DNA of 64,000 nt from Polyodon spathula (taxonomy: Eukaryota; Chordata; Actinopteri; Acipenseriformes; Polyodontidae): NCBI RefSeq assembly GCF_017654505.1, contig NC_054542.1, positions 868,001 through 932,000 of the forward strand, read 5' to 3'. Positions 1 to 12,064 of this stretch are shown here, piece by piece. Position 1 is the stretch's first letter, and every line of letters starts with the position of its first letter. A program made the translations under genes and the position numbers. The notes beneath the pieces were generated by a model. It worked only from the letters and a program-made list of their open reading frames with translations, did not search any database and had not been told where the DNA came from.

Positions 1-600
1 ACATGTCATTTCAAGCTACGTAATCTTTAAAAATGATGGATTGCTAAAAAAAAAAAAAACATTTTAAAAAGTAGAGAACACATAGGTACCTCTTATTGAC
101 TGTAAAAGTGGTGGGGGTCAAGGTTGCCCCAATGGTTTCTTGAAACTTGGCTTGTGTTTTTGATCTCTCCACTTTAAATGCCTTTGTTTTTGTTTCATAC
201 AGTATTAAATGGCAATGTTTATATCTGATAGTGAAAAATAAATAAATACATATCAAGGCAGATAAATAAATAAATGTATATGTGTTGATTTATGTATTAA
301 TGTATTTATTTATTTTTTTGTTTTACCAAACCACAAATAGCATTACTCTCATCAACCAGTATCGAGAGGAAACCGTACTTCCTTGCACCAATAGGGACCA
401 CAATGAGCGTTACACTGACAGGAGACCATATTTTTTCAGGGATCAAGATCAGAATCTCAACGAATTTTCTCAACTAGTTGTGTAGCACTGACAGTATATA
501 TAATAATAATACAACATGCTTTCAAACTGAAGGTTATAGTTGTAAATCCCATGCATGGCAGACCTTTTTTATAGTATATAAAAAATTATATATAAAATTA

Positions 601-615
601 TATATACTATATATA

Positions 616-653
<38 letters not shown>
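601..653. repeat. (TA)n microsatellite
   Basis: A nearly uninterrupted TA dinucleotide run. The matching tract in the partner copy (42277-42351) has a different length and interruptions, so it has mutated since the duplication. Confidence 0.9.
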
Positions 654-659
<6 letters not shown>

Positions 660-2353
660 GTCATATATAAAATGTTCATTTAAAAGGTAAATTCATTTAA
701 TATAAATTATATAGGCGTCACAGTAAAGTTGCGTTCCGCAGTAAATTTCCATGTTGACACTAAATTGTCTATTAAACGACGAAGGTCCTGTATATACATA
801 TGCGTAGATAAAGTGCTGTGGTCTGCAAAAAAAAAGTTTCTACATTTCACCTAAGAGTGTTGGGAACTACAAATTAAAAGTGAAATGGTGCTTTTGGCTG
901 ATTTACTTTTACTGTGCCAATACCCTCAAAACATTTAAACTATCCTTCCTGAGAAAGTCTTTGACAGTTCTCACTGATAACTTGGCCCCTCAATCACTAT
1001 AATAGCAGGCATATAACCTGTTGAAAATATTTAAATGTGAACTCAAATTTATTTTGTGCAGTGCAATTTTTACAGGTTTTTTTTTGTAGAGATGTACTCA
1101 GCTGACCTATTTTAAAACATTTTTCTGATGTGGTTGTGCGTGCCACTAGGTCATAGAAATATAGAAGGGCTCTTGGGGTTTGGACTGAGGGTTTTCTATT
1201 TGCTCTGACAAACAACAACATTAAAGATACTTCAATGTACTTCTGTACATGAAAGATGTAATGACTTCTACCTAACCTGCTCTCAATGGCCTGTACAGCT
1301 GCATTTCCTCTGATCAAAGTTCCCATGCTCAGGTGCTGAGAGGCATTTTTGTTGGGCATTAAATTAAAATTCCATCTCTGAGGAAGTACACACCCGTTTT
1401 GAAATATAAAACTACTGGCGAAGGGAAATAATTGGTGTATTTTAAAGTGTTCATAAGCACATTTCTGGCACATCAGTTTTCAAGTTCTGATCATAATCCT
1501 GTGAAGGAGGGTCGAAAGTGACTTTAGTAGTTGAAAGCATGGAAGTTTGTTCTTCGCATTTTAAGAAATAAGGACAGAATGTGATGACATCACACACAAC
1601 TAGTTACCATGTGCCAGACAAATGACAAACAAATCAGTTTAAACTTGTTCTGATATAAAAACGAAGCAGTGTTTGTTTCTTGTTCATGACTGGCAGACAA
1701 TATTTGTAATTCTTAAGTGTTATAAATAGCATTTATTTGCATTGAGAGGTAACAGAAAACAAGCATCTACACATTTTTTCTTTAGTCCATTAACAAATGC
1801 ACTTTAGTAAGCAAGAACAGAAACGAATGTGAAATCGTGTTACAATTAACAATGAAAAACTTGTTAAAAGGTCTGTCTCCTAAAAACGAGTCCTTCATTT
1901 TACAAAGATGTAGTCTTTAGTGGATTAATCACAACACTTCTTCAGTATGTACCAGAGCCGCATTGAGATTGTGCCACATCAGGCTGGAACTACAGGCACA
2001 GAAACATCTAGGAGAATCTGCCCTTTTCTACTGCAGCTGCTCTGAGTTTGTCCGCTTTGCCTGGGACGCCTGAGACTTCAAGTACTACCATAGGTTATTT
2101 TAATAACATTACCAGCTGGGTGGACACTGGGGACGTCAGATAATCACTGTTGATTTGAGTCTTCTTGTGTGTCTGCGAGACCAATATCAGGCAGGAACTC
2201 AAATCCTGAACCAATTGGTTATCCTCCACTGATTACTACAATATTCTATTAGGTATTCAATATGCACCACTTGGATTTGGCCCATGTAATAACACCAAAA
2301 TAAGCTTTTACTATGAAGTCATTGATCTTGACAATAAGAGTTAATCTTTAAAA

Positions 2354-2590
2354 GGATATCCAAATATATTGCTTGAAAAACATACCGAGAATTACTCAGA
2401 GAAACTGGTATTTCAGTTTTGTCACTAGGATACATTATTCCATTGTCGTTTCCAATTCGTATGTCCTCTGGCAAACCTGTTTGTTTCATTAGATATTGCT
2501 GGATTCCAGAGCGTTTCTCTTCTCTATTTTTATGTTTCACAGCCACTTTCTTAGTGTACAGCCTGACACATTGAACCCATGTCTTTCACT
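2354..2590 (-). other. Possible exon or pseudogene fragment of unknown identity
   Basis: On the minus strand an open stretch of about 50 hydrophilic residues (NREEKRSG...PEDIRIGNDNG...VSLSNSR) ends at about 2384 in a very good splice-donor-like CG|GTATGT. Just upstream, other frames read protein-like stretches (VSERHGFNVSGCTLRKW; EEESGVQGPVPNLDLS), which suggests one original frame broken by frameshifts, as in a pseudogene or old transposon. There is no good polypyrimidine tract and acceptor at the 5' side. I do not recognise the family. The same open stretch persists at 43982-44209 with one H-to-R change. An unannotated real exon remains possible. Confidence 0.25.
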
Positions 2591-4049
2591 CACTTCTACA
2601 TTAACTTTTGGAAGTTTTGAGTTATTATGGATAGGTCCAAATTTGGTACTGGCCCTTGGACTCCTGATTCCTCTTCAAGAGCAAGTAGTGTCAAATTATA
2701 TTTTCTTCATTTGTTAACTGAACCTTTACCTATTTATACTGTTTAAAATCATTCTGGGAGTTCTTCTTGCAATTACCCAGATACTGAAAGTTTGTGCCAA
2801 TGTCATTGTTTACAACATCAGGAGCTGCTCTTCAGTTCGATTTGCAAACCGTAGACATATCTACTTCAGCCTCCGTCTCAATCTCCTGTCTGTCACAGCA
2901 GTGAATGCATGCACACACAGCAGACTGCTACTCTGTCACAAGCATTAATACCCTGTATCTTTCTAAACAAGGGATTTATGGGAGCTCCCTAATAAAAGCT
3001 GAATCTCAAAACAACAATTGTGTGAATACAGAAATTGTTACAGCTGTGTATAATGGTATTTAAAACAGGATTCATTTAACCACCTTTTTACATATCCGCC
3101 CTTACTCTGTCCCACCGCAGTCGGATATGCGATGGATTACTGTAGCCAAATTGAAGTAATGCATAAAAATAAAAAAAGAACAATTGCGGTGCTATTTGAC
3201 AATGCTTTGATAAGTTACTCCTTTTATTAACAGCATGCTCTATACAAATGCAGTATGCACAAATCAATAAAGAAGCTGATCACATGTGCTGCAAAAGGCA
3301 TGCAGTCATGCATGAATGAATACTCACAACCCCCTGGTGGGCGAGTAATACGAGGGTTTGAATGCATGCTTTACACAAGTGAGCAACATTGTTACAAAGA
3401 GACATGGAGTGAATACGGGTATTTAAATTCACATTAATTAACAGGGCTGAATTCAAAATCAATTACTTCAGAACTCAGAGGAAGTGCAAAAGACATCAGG
3501 TGTTATTCCTGTGGGATTCAGCCAGAATTCATTATGAAATTGCTGCCATTATTTGAAAGCGTTACAGATTTTTTTTTTTTCTAAATGTGGGCAGTCTAAT
3601 AGACCATGCATTTCTTACAATAATAAATATAAAATCTTCTGAAATGTAAAAACATTTTTACATGAATGACACAACCACAAATGTTCTAGCTTTCAAGTCA
3701 ACTCCATTTAGTAATTTGATATATAATCTTTCAACTTTAAGGCAAGATTGTTAAACTAAGAAAAAGGAGGTTGCTTTGAAGAGAGTATATTAAAAAATAC
3801 AGAGTAGTGCATTAAACTGAACAGCAACTGAAATTATCACTGGCATATGCGAGGGTTCTATAAATAGCACTGAACAGTGCTGAATATCTTTTTTTGTTTA
3901 AATTGCTCCTTAAATATAGCTGGTGATTCAAGGCTGGCAGGCATTTTATCCAATATTAGATACTGGCGTGACTGTTGGTCCAGCCAAAAATGAAAGCTTC
4001 ATTGTCTGAGCAAAACCCACACAAAGACCCTGACTGGGCCTTTTACCAA

Positions 4050-4197
4050 ATTAAATGGTCTGACTGTGGCAGTTGTATGTGTGACATGCTATACAAATGT
4101 ATTGTGGTTTGTTCTTTTTTTTTCTGCTATGTACTGTCCAGTGCTTTGTGATACTTTTGTATAAAAAGTACTATATAAATGCAATAAATAAATATAC
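4050..4197 (+). mobile_element. 3' tail of an L2-type LINE at the duplication breakpoint
   Basis: The end resembles the L2/CR1 3' terminus: AGTGCTTTGTGATACTTTTG, then ACTATATAAATGCAATAAAT and short A/T-rich tandem units. Only the 3' end is present. Its 5' limit coincides with the point where copy 1 of the duplication stops. Sequence after 4197 does not match sequence after 45714, so this is not a simple insertion into one copy. Confidence 0.65.
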
Positions 4198-6929
4198 CAG
4201 TACAGAAGCTGGACACACTTAGAAACATCTGCTAGAGCACTGAATATAGGATGCAAGGCCATATGAAGCCTGGACTACACTGATACCTGTAAACGGGAGG
4301 TGTTTAAAATTATTATAAGGAGAGGTCACAGTTACTTCATATGATATCTTCAGTGAATTTGAGGATGATGTTACATGAAAATATGTTTTTTTTTGTCTTG
4401 TGTATTTCCTTATTATCAATGTAAAGGCAAGATGGTGAAAAGTTACAGATAAGTACACATTCCTTATTTTGGTATGATGTGGAAGTTGCTGGTGTCTTGT
4501 ACTATTCTGTTGTAATCTCTTGTAGTAAAATATCTTATTAGTAGTGTGTATGTGTCAAATGCATGAATTGTGAGTATGTTTATTCAATATAAAAAAGCTG
4601 GTTTAGAGCTCTTTTGATGGACCAGAGGATTGAAGTCTGCACACTCTGTTTTCTCTGGAATTGGTAATTAGGCGCATACAATTTGTTGTTCATATTTGTC
4701 TGCTGATTTTGTATTTTTTAATAAAGTATTAGTATTAAACTGAAGAGTTCTGAATGCACTAAATTGCCATAAGTGTGAAAAAACATGATATTAAAACTAC
4801 ACCAGATTGAGACTTTTTTTTCCTGGAGTAGAAGAGCTGCATTGACCAAAGACATTGCCTTATTTTCCACACTGAATGTATGACATGGGCAAAATGTCTA
4901 CTGTAGTGATAGTTCACCAAACATCACTGTCAGTTATATTGGTACATTCGTCTCTGTGATTATTAACCTAGACCATTCACTTTCTACTGTATATGTGTTC
5001 TTTGCTTCCTGAAATGAATGATGTAAACATGCTTTATAATGTTCTGTTTCAGAATCATCCATTTTGTGTCACTGATGTTTTATTTTCAGCTTTCTGCATG
5101 TACATCCTAGTGGAGTTTTAAAACTGCTCCCATGCTTATATCAGTAACCCTACAAAAACACACAAAAAAACTCCACATGAAGAAATCCTCACAAAGCCCT
5201 GTACCTTGACATCATATACCAGTGTACCTGGTCTCAAGAGAGCCTTTTCAGATTTTAATTAATATTGGCTACCCTCAGTAAAATGCACTGAAGGTTATTT
5301 TAAACAGAAAGGCCCTCATAATAATTGAGATGGAAAGTAATTATGTGAAATTTATGGGAAACTGCCCACTCATCTTACAAAATAATTTTAATGATCTTCA
5401 GGCATCTATCTATTTCATCATCTAGGTGGGCTACTTAAATTACACATATGCAATTACACAATCATGGTTCTGTTTGTTAGATCCTATTTTGGTCTGAAAT
5501 TCCTGGTGTGTGATAGAAAAGTGCTGGCAAGTATTAGTGTAGCACAGAACATTACAGTATATACAGTTGTTGTCTTTAAAATGTATTCTATCTTTATAGA
5601 TTTTCATAGCTCACACATTGCTCTTTATTTTGAATTCTTAATTCTTAAAACAAGTTAATACCTCTATAAATCACTCCTTTCTGTAGTTTCTAAACCCTGC
5701 TTCAACCCATCAAAGTAAAAGTCATTTATAGTCTGACAGTGTTAACACAAGCTATGTTAATGTAACGCAATTGCCTTGGTCTGTCTAGTTTTTTTTTCTG
5801 GCATATGGTAACATTTGTTTGTTATTAGAATTCGGAAAGTCAGAAGAACACAATGTTAAAAAACGTTGTGTAACGGAACGCAACCTAGGGGTGAACCATT
5901 GACCACACAGTGCACCACACAATACTGCCTGTTACTCTGGTGCACTAGTATTTTTGGTCTATAATTTTACCAGAATCCCTGCTTATCTTCTGAGATCACA
6001 ATTCAAGGTGGGTGTGGTTACAAGTATGTGGCAACTAACTTCTGGTGACATCAAAATGTGTTCAAGAGAGTTACCTTGAGAAACAAACAAAAAAAACCCT
6101 GAAGACATTTTCTCATTTCACTACATTTCACAAGCTTCACAAGTGGTTTTTCACACTCCTCCCCCTCTTGTACACCATCACAGAGAACATCCCACTGATG
6201 TGTGGGGCATTCCTGTGCTAACAGCTACTGCAATGGGAAGGGATCCCATGTAACAGGTACAGTTATATTTTAACCAAGGTTAGACTTGATTTTTCACATG
6301 AGCAGCATGGTAACCATACCATGCATGGAACACTGCCATAATATGTCTTCAATAATAAGTTCACACGTTTATCACATTCGTAGACAAGTCATTTAAGGAC
6401 AATGCTTTTAATTAATACTGTACAGCTGTCTCTGAAGCATATGATATTGTGTCATACTATATGTACTGGTAAGTTTCAGTTAATTAGCTACGTACAGTGT
6501 CAAATTTTAAGTCAATAAATAGAAATGCTAATTGCTTGATTGATTTGTAATAAACAGGGGTGAGGAATATGTACAAGGTCATTCACATCACAACTGTAGT
6601 TGGTTATAAGGACATCAGTCTTACCCATTTTGCATTTCGATTAGATATAGGTTTAACAAACTTTAAAATTAGACATCTGGTACTACATGTAACTCAGAGC
6701 ATATACTGGACTTTATGATTACGCAAGGGCTGCTAGTCCTTTATGGGGAGGCATTGTATAGTGCTAGGTCCTTATTCTTCAAATCTGATTGAGAGCAACA
6801 GAGGAAATGCCAGCTTTTTATTTCAGATGTAACTGACTTGGTAAAACAACCAAAACAAGACTAATTCGGATAGATGTAATGAGTGCCTTCTCTACTTTCA
6901 AGAAGAAAAAAAAATCATACATTTAAAGA
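4198..6929. other. No recognisable feature
   Basis: A/T-rich intergenic DNA. Short open frames (for example 5464-5658, plus) have no recognisable domain or splice context. I see no microsatellite, terminal repeats or RNA gene. Confidence 0.6.
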
Positions 6930-8310
6930 TGTTGGTTTCCCATCCGTTATCTTCTTCAGTTGATTATGTGTCCTGAAACTATTCGACCTGATTCTAAGAA
7001 GTTATTTAATCCAATGTCAGAGATAGTCATTAAAAAGAAATCTACCACCTGTATCCTGGATCCCGTTCCAACTAAGATGTCAATACTTTTTTTTTTCTAA
7101 CAATTGCCCAGCTATTCTTAAAATCATTAAAACCTTGAAACCTCTGTTCAAAAAAAAATCTTGATCCACATGTTTTGAAAAACTACAGACCATTTGTAGC
7201 TAATTTGTAACATTTGTACGATGGTAAGTTGCATGAAAAGTTCCAGTCAGGTTTTTGATCAGCACATAGTACTAAAACAGCCCTTATCAGAGTTATTAAT
7301 GACATCTGGCAGCCTCTGATTCACAATCTCCATCAGTTCTTGTTCCGTTAGTTCTGAGTGCTGTTTTTGTAACTGTTCTTTCATTCTTTTTTCCTTTACC
7401 ACCTTGAAGACTGTGTGGGCTTATCTGTCTCTGTCTTGAACTGATTCTCTTCATATCTTTCCAGCAGGAAACATTGTTTCATTAGGGAGTTCAGTATCCT
7501 CTATCTTTGAAGTTGCTTCTGGTATTCTGCAGGGCTCAGTGTTGAGTCCCCCGCTCTTCTCTATTTATATGTTGTCTTTGGACAATATCATTTGGCGCTA
7601 TGGAGTTAACTTTCTCTGTTATGCTGACGACACTCAGCTGTATCTGCCTATCAAATCTGATTCCACTGGCTGTGGCTGTGCTGTCTGCTTGTCTTTCTGA
7701 CATAAAAAAATGGATGCACCAAAATGTTCTTGCTCTGAATTCAGATAAAACAGAGATGTCTATGGGTTCCCATCATCAGCATAACAATGTTAATTTTTCA
7801 GGCTTTCTCGTCGATGGTTTTGCTCTGGAACAAAAATCAGAAATATGGAACTTGGTCTTGATTTTTGATCCTGTCTTTTGAGACCCATATTCAGAACATC
7901 ACTAAGATTTAAGATACTATTCTTTACCTATAAGGGGTTACATAGTCCTGCTCCATTATATCTCACAGAATTATTACCTCAATACATCCCTGGCTGTACA
8001 TTACGCTAACAAAATGTCAGCTGTGTTGAGACTACAAAGGTTTAAAATGTGTAACAAGGGTGAATGGATATTCTCTTACCTCGCCATGCAGTTCTTTCCC
8101 TATTTTTAGATCTCATTAAAAACACATCTGTTTAAAAAGGCATTTATTGGTACATTGCCTTTTTTAAATTGATTTTTAAAAAATTTGACTAACAAACAAA
8201 AATGTTACTTATTCATTTTAAACTATTAGTTTGTAATCATATTGCTCTGCTAAAATGTGTTCAGCACAGGATCTGGTTTTGAAAGACACTATATAAGTGC
8301 AATGTTGTTG
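6930..8310 (+). mobile_element. Degenerate L2-type LINE, reverse transcriptase part and 3' end
   Basis: Translated in shifting frames this reads as the reverse transcriptase of an L2-clade non-LTR retrotransposon. From 7045 on it gives CILDPVPTKM, then near 7140-7260 a stretch like LKNYRP...FEKFQSGF..HST.TAL, then QGSVLSPPLFSIYML and the catalytic YADD (7620-7631) followed by TQLYLP. Several stops and frameshifts show it is dead. It ends in the L2-like ACTATATAAGTGCAATG and a (GTT)n tail at 8284-8320. The 5' half (endonuclease) is missing, the usual outcome of incomplete reverse transcription. The open frame at 7600-7881 is a remnant of it and partly out of frame. Confidence 0.85.
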
Positions 8311-8449
8311 TTGTTGTTGTTCTTACCAGTTTGCTTACCTTGCCTTCCAGGAAATCTGTTACTGCCTTACCTCCTTGGTCATTTCACATGATCTCTGACT
8401 GCCATAAAAAATATCTGTTAATTGGCCAAAGGCAGAATGTTTCTTCAAA

Positions 8450-9460
8450 GTAGCAGCCATGGGTTTACCCTGGGGAAAATGTTTCCTTGTGAATGCTGGG
8501 CTTTAGAGCTACCTGTACATTCAGGGTGTAGGGAGACAAGGGATTGGAGGTAGGAGGGGGCAGTGTGGTGAAGAGAGTGGTAGGTAAGAAGGGTCTCGAA
8601 TTGAATGCTAAAAGTGATAGGTAGCCAGTGGAGGGTGTGAAACAGAGGGGTAGCATGAGAGTAGGGAGAACAGAAGACGATCCTCAGAACTTTAAATGAA
8701 CTGAAGGGGGTGGAAAGCCGAAGCAGGGAGACCAGCAAGGAGAATGTTACATAGTCCAGTTTGAAGAGTAAAAGAGCTTGGACTAGGAGTTGGGTGGAAT
8801 AAGTAATGGGAAAAAGAGGGATTCGGTAGATGTTGCCAAAAAAGAAGTGTCTGACAGGGAGGTGTTGAGAGAAAGAGAGGGAGGGGTCAAGAACACCTAG
8901 GTTTTTATCAGGAGATAGGAGAGAGAGTGATAGTCAAGGGATACTGAGATGGAGAGGTCCGAGGACAGATAGGAAGCAGAAGGAAAGTAGAGGAGGTCAG
9001 ATTTAGAGAGGCTGAGTTATATGTTTTATGAATGCGTCCAAATTGAGGTAGCTGAGACATTCTGAGATGCAGGAGGAGATGTGGGAGTCAAAAGAGGGAA
9101 AGGAGAGGAAGATCTGGTCATCATCTGTGTAAAGGTGGCAGGAGAAGCCAAAGAGGGGATGAGAGTACTAGGAGGGGTCCCAGGACAGATCCTTGAGGTA
9201 CACCTGTAGAGAGGGGGTGAGGAGAAGAGAGAGAGCCATGCCAGGAAATCTAGAAGGAGTGTTTAAAAATATAGGAGGAAAACCAGACAAGAGCAGTGCC
9301 TAAGAGCCCCAGGTCAGAGAGAGCGGAGAGGAGAATAGCAGGATCAACAGTGTCAAAGGCAGAGGAGAGGGCAAGGAGAATTAGAATGGAGGAGAGGGAT
9401 GCAGCCGAACCAGAGAGGAGAAGCAGTTTCCGTGGAATGATTTGATCTCGCTACACAGGA
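8450..9460 (-). mobile_element. Degenerate L2-like LINE reverse transcriptase, minus strand
   Basis: The plus strand is conspicuously purine-rich because the minus strand carries a Ser/Leu/Pro-rich reverse transcriptase. Read on the minus strand, it gives [19 protein letters not shown], then CHLYTDDDQIF, a variant of the YADD catalytic motif (9120-9131), then IFLSFPSFDSHISSCISECL. Further on comes the C-terminal part with FKVLRIVF, a TPSTGYLS/TLHWLPI segment and APSYLQSLVSLHPE (8445-8738). Stops and frameshifts break it. It converges tail to tail with the L2 copy at 6930-8310, about 140 bases apart. Confidence 0.75.
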
Positions 9461-10341
9461 ACGAAGAATAACATTAAAACACATTAAAAAGTAGCACACA
9501 CTTTTATTTTAAAGTCTTCATTGTTTGTTGCGTTTCATTAATGCCTGACTATGGTATGGAACCCTATGGTATGGAGGCACCAGCTGAACAGCTGACGTTT
9601 TGAGTTACGTTTCACTTTCAGCATATCAGAATGTTAAAGGAAACTAACTTGTCTCTTAATAGATGCAACACAGATACTATATTATTTTTACTGATAAGTA
9701 TTTGTATTTTACAAGGACACACTATCACAATTGTCACTTTATTCCTTTTTGATTTGTTTTCAACTGGCCGCAGCATTTTTAAATTTTTTTTATTAATGAG
9801 CCAGTTGCCGGTGAAACAATTTAATCTGTTTTTTCCCCCATCATGGAACAGATATCGAAAATATGGGTCATATATGCAGGTAAAGATTATTGATGCAGCA
9901 TTGCTGCCGGGAGTGCAGTTAAAGCTCATACAGTCCAGGGTGCATGCAGCCACATCTTAATGTACGTGTATCAAAAATACAGCAGCCATACATAGGTTAT
10001 TAAAATGTGCCATGCCCCTGGACTATGATATGAATGATAGGTCAAAATGTATTGAAATTGTTCAGTATGTTTTCTCTATGCCATGCGCCATGCACTCTGC
10101 AACTGCCCGCAGGTCATTTGGCCCACCATGAAATTGAATTGCTGATCCCTGGTGTACTGTATGAGAATCAGATTTGAGATGTTAGTGTATGTATTGTATT
10201 GGAATGGATAAATTACATCCAAACCCATTACTAGCTGATAAAATAACCAGGCAATATTTTTTTAAATTACATGTTAAATACTGCCTGGTAATTTTTTTTA
10301 TTGAACGGAAATTACAGCCATCTTTTACGAATATGGCCCTA
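9461..10341. other. No recognisable feature
   Basis: Mixed A/T-rich sequence. Overlapping open frames on both strands near 9618-9960 have no recognisable domain and no splice or homology support. Confidence 0.55.
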
Positions 10342-10791
10342 TAGGGGCCTCACTTACGAAAGAGCACTAAACTTTAGATAACTGCAATTACTGAGCACGT
10401 TGATGATTTCAGTATTTACTATTGCAATTGTATTCATTATTGTGTGAAAAAGTGGGCATATTATGGTGCACACTAATTTTATTGTGCCATACTATGGTAA
10501 TCAGAATGAATATGTGTTTTATTGTAATGCATGCTGATGTATTTAAATGAGCATCCAGCTCAGAATAATGAGATGAGCTGTATTCACATAATATTTACTA
10601 AAGGATGTTCAATTTGGGGTGTCATTTAAGTGATCATTTATTAGTGTGTGTGGGAACCAGGCTTTAACCATTGATATGTGCGCTATTTTTCTGGCTGGAA
10701 AACTAGCGACGTGCAGTTCAATTCTTTTCAATTCAACAGATTTGTTCGTTTTGATTAATTGATTTACTAATACGAAATAAATACATCTTGC

Positions 10792-10953
<162 letters not shown>

Positions 10954-12064
10954 AATATATATATATATTCAAATATACTACTCAAAACATATTCCCCCCA
11001 CTGCATGACTCCTAGTCAGTAAATATGCAGACACAGTTGCAATCAATTAATTAACATATCACATATCTTATAGTACAGATATATCTAGAAGCAGCTTTCC
11101 TAGAACTGACAAAAAAAAAAAAAAAATATCACAAATGTAATTATAATATGAAACAGAAGAGTGCTTTAGTTCAATGGAAATCTGAAACAGAACAGAACAA
11201 AAAGATGTCAGAGTATATAATGCTCTGTCTCAATATTTAACTTATATTCCAAAATATAAAGTTTTTAACAGCACTGAAAAAAAAAAAATACCTGTGTTCC
11301 GTCTCCACCTTTCGCTTCCGTGACATCTCCAACTGCTTTTTTGCTACTGATTTAAAATTTTACACAAAGTAAAATAAATAGTTTAAACAAGCCTTTGCTT
11401 TGCTGTCCTAATCAAAATTATGTGTGCTGTGTGCGTGAGGAAACGGATCCTGTGTGCTATTTGATTGGCTATTTTACTACCTCTATGAGCTGTGATTGGC
11501 TTAATGGGAATGCCACTCATACAATGCAGACTGCACATATTAAAGTTGTTTTAAAGAAGAATTCCAAAACGATACAGTACAATGCAATTTTAGAAACTAA
11601 TGGGATGACCAAATGCATTAAAGAAGAAAGGAAAAATATATATTTTTTTTTACATCAGACAAGGAATACATGTTACAATTAAAAGGTAAGCAGTGCAGTT
11701 TCACTTTACGTTGCCTCTGCCTGTCCCCTGCTGAGTGCTGTGTCTGTTGATGGCTCATTTTCAGTCAAAGTAAGTCACCTCCATCTTCACAATAAGCTAA
11801 TGACCAAAAGATACTCCAGGACTGCTGGGGCTTTTGGTATCACGGTGGTCACAAGTAAGTCTTTGACATTTTCGTGCAGATTAAATTATTGCTCACAATA
11901 CACGCAGCACGCACGGTATGGTTTATAAATTAGCCAAATACTGTGCACGTAAATTAATGCGATCTCTGTTAGTAAATGGGGCACTAAATTTAGATTTATC
12001 GGACATGTTAGTCTCACTTGCGCACTAGCTCCAAATTTAGTGCCCTTTTCTAAATTAGACCCTA

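Larger units (their letters stand above)
1..4049 (+). repeat. Left copy of a long direct duplication (partner 41689-45714)
   Basis: This stretch matches 41689-45714 base for base over almost its whole length. The differences I see are scattered substitutions (about 2% by eye), a 24-base segment near 2281-2304 missing from the partner, and length differences in the (TA)n tract. The match begins at base 1, so the copy continues left of the window. It stops sharply at 4049, after which the two loci share nothing: an L2 tail here, the COG6 3' flank there. No coding gene is established inside. The longest open frame (997-1473, minus) shows mostly amino-acid-changing differences between the copies, as neutral DNA would. 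Confidence 0.95.

Noticed and set aside
997..1473. 158-residue minus-strand open frame, preserved at 42684-43160
   Set aside because: Most coding differences between the copies change amino acids (about six changing, two silent by eye), as expected without selection. There is no recognisable domain or splice context.
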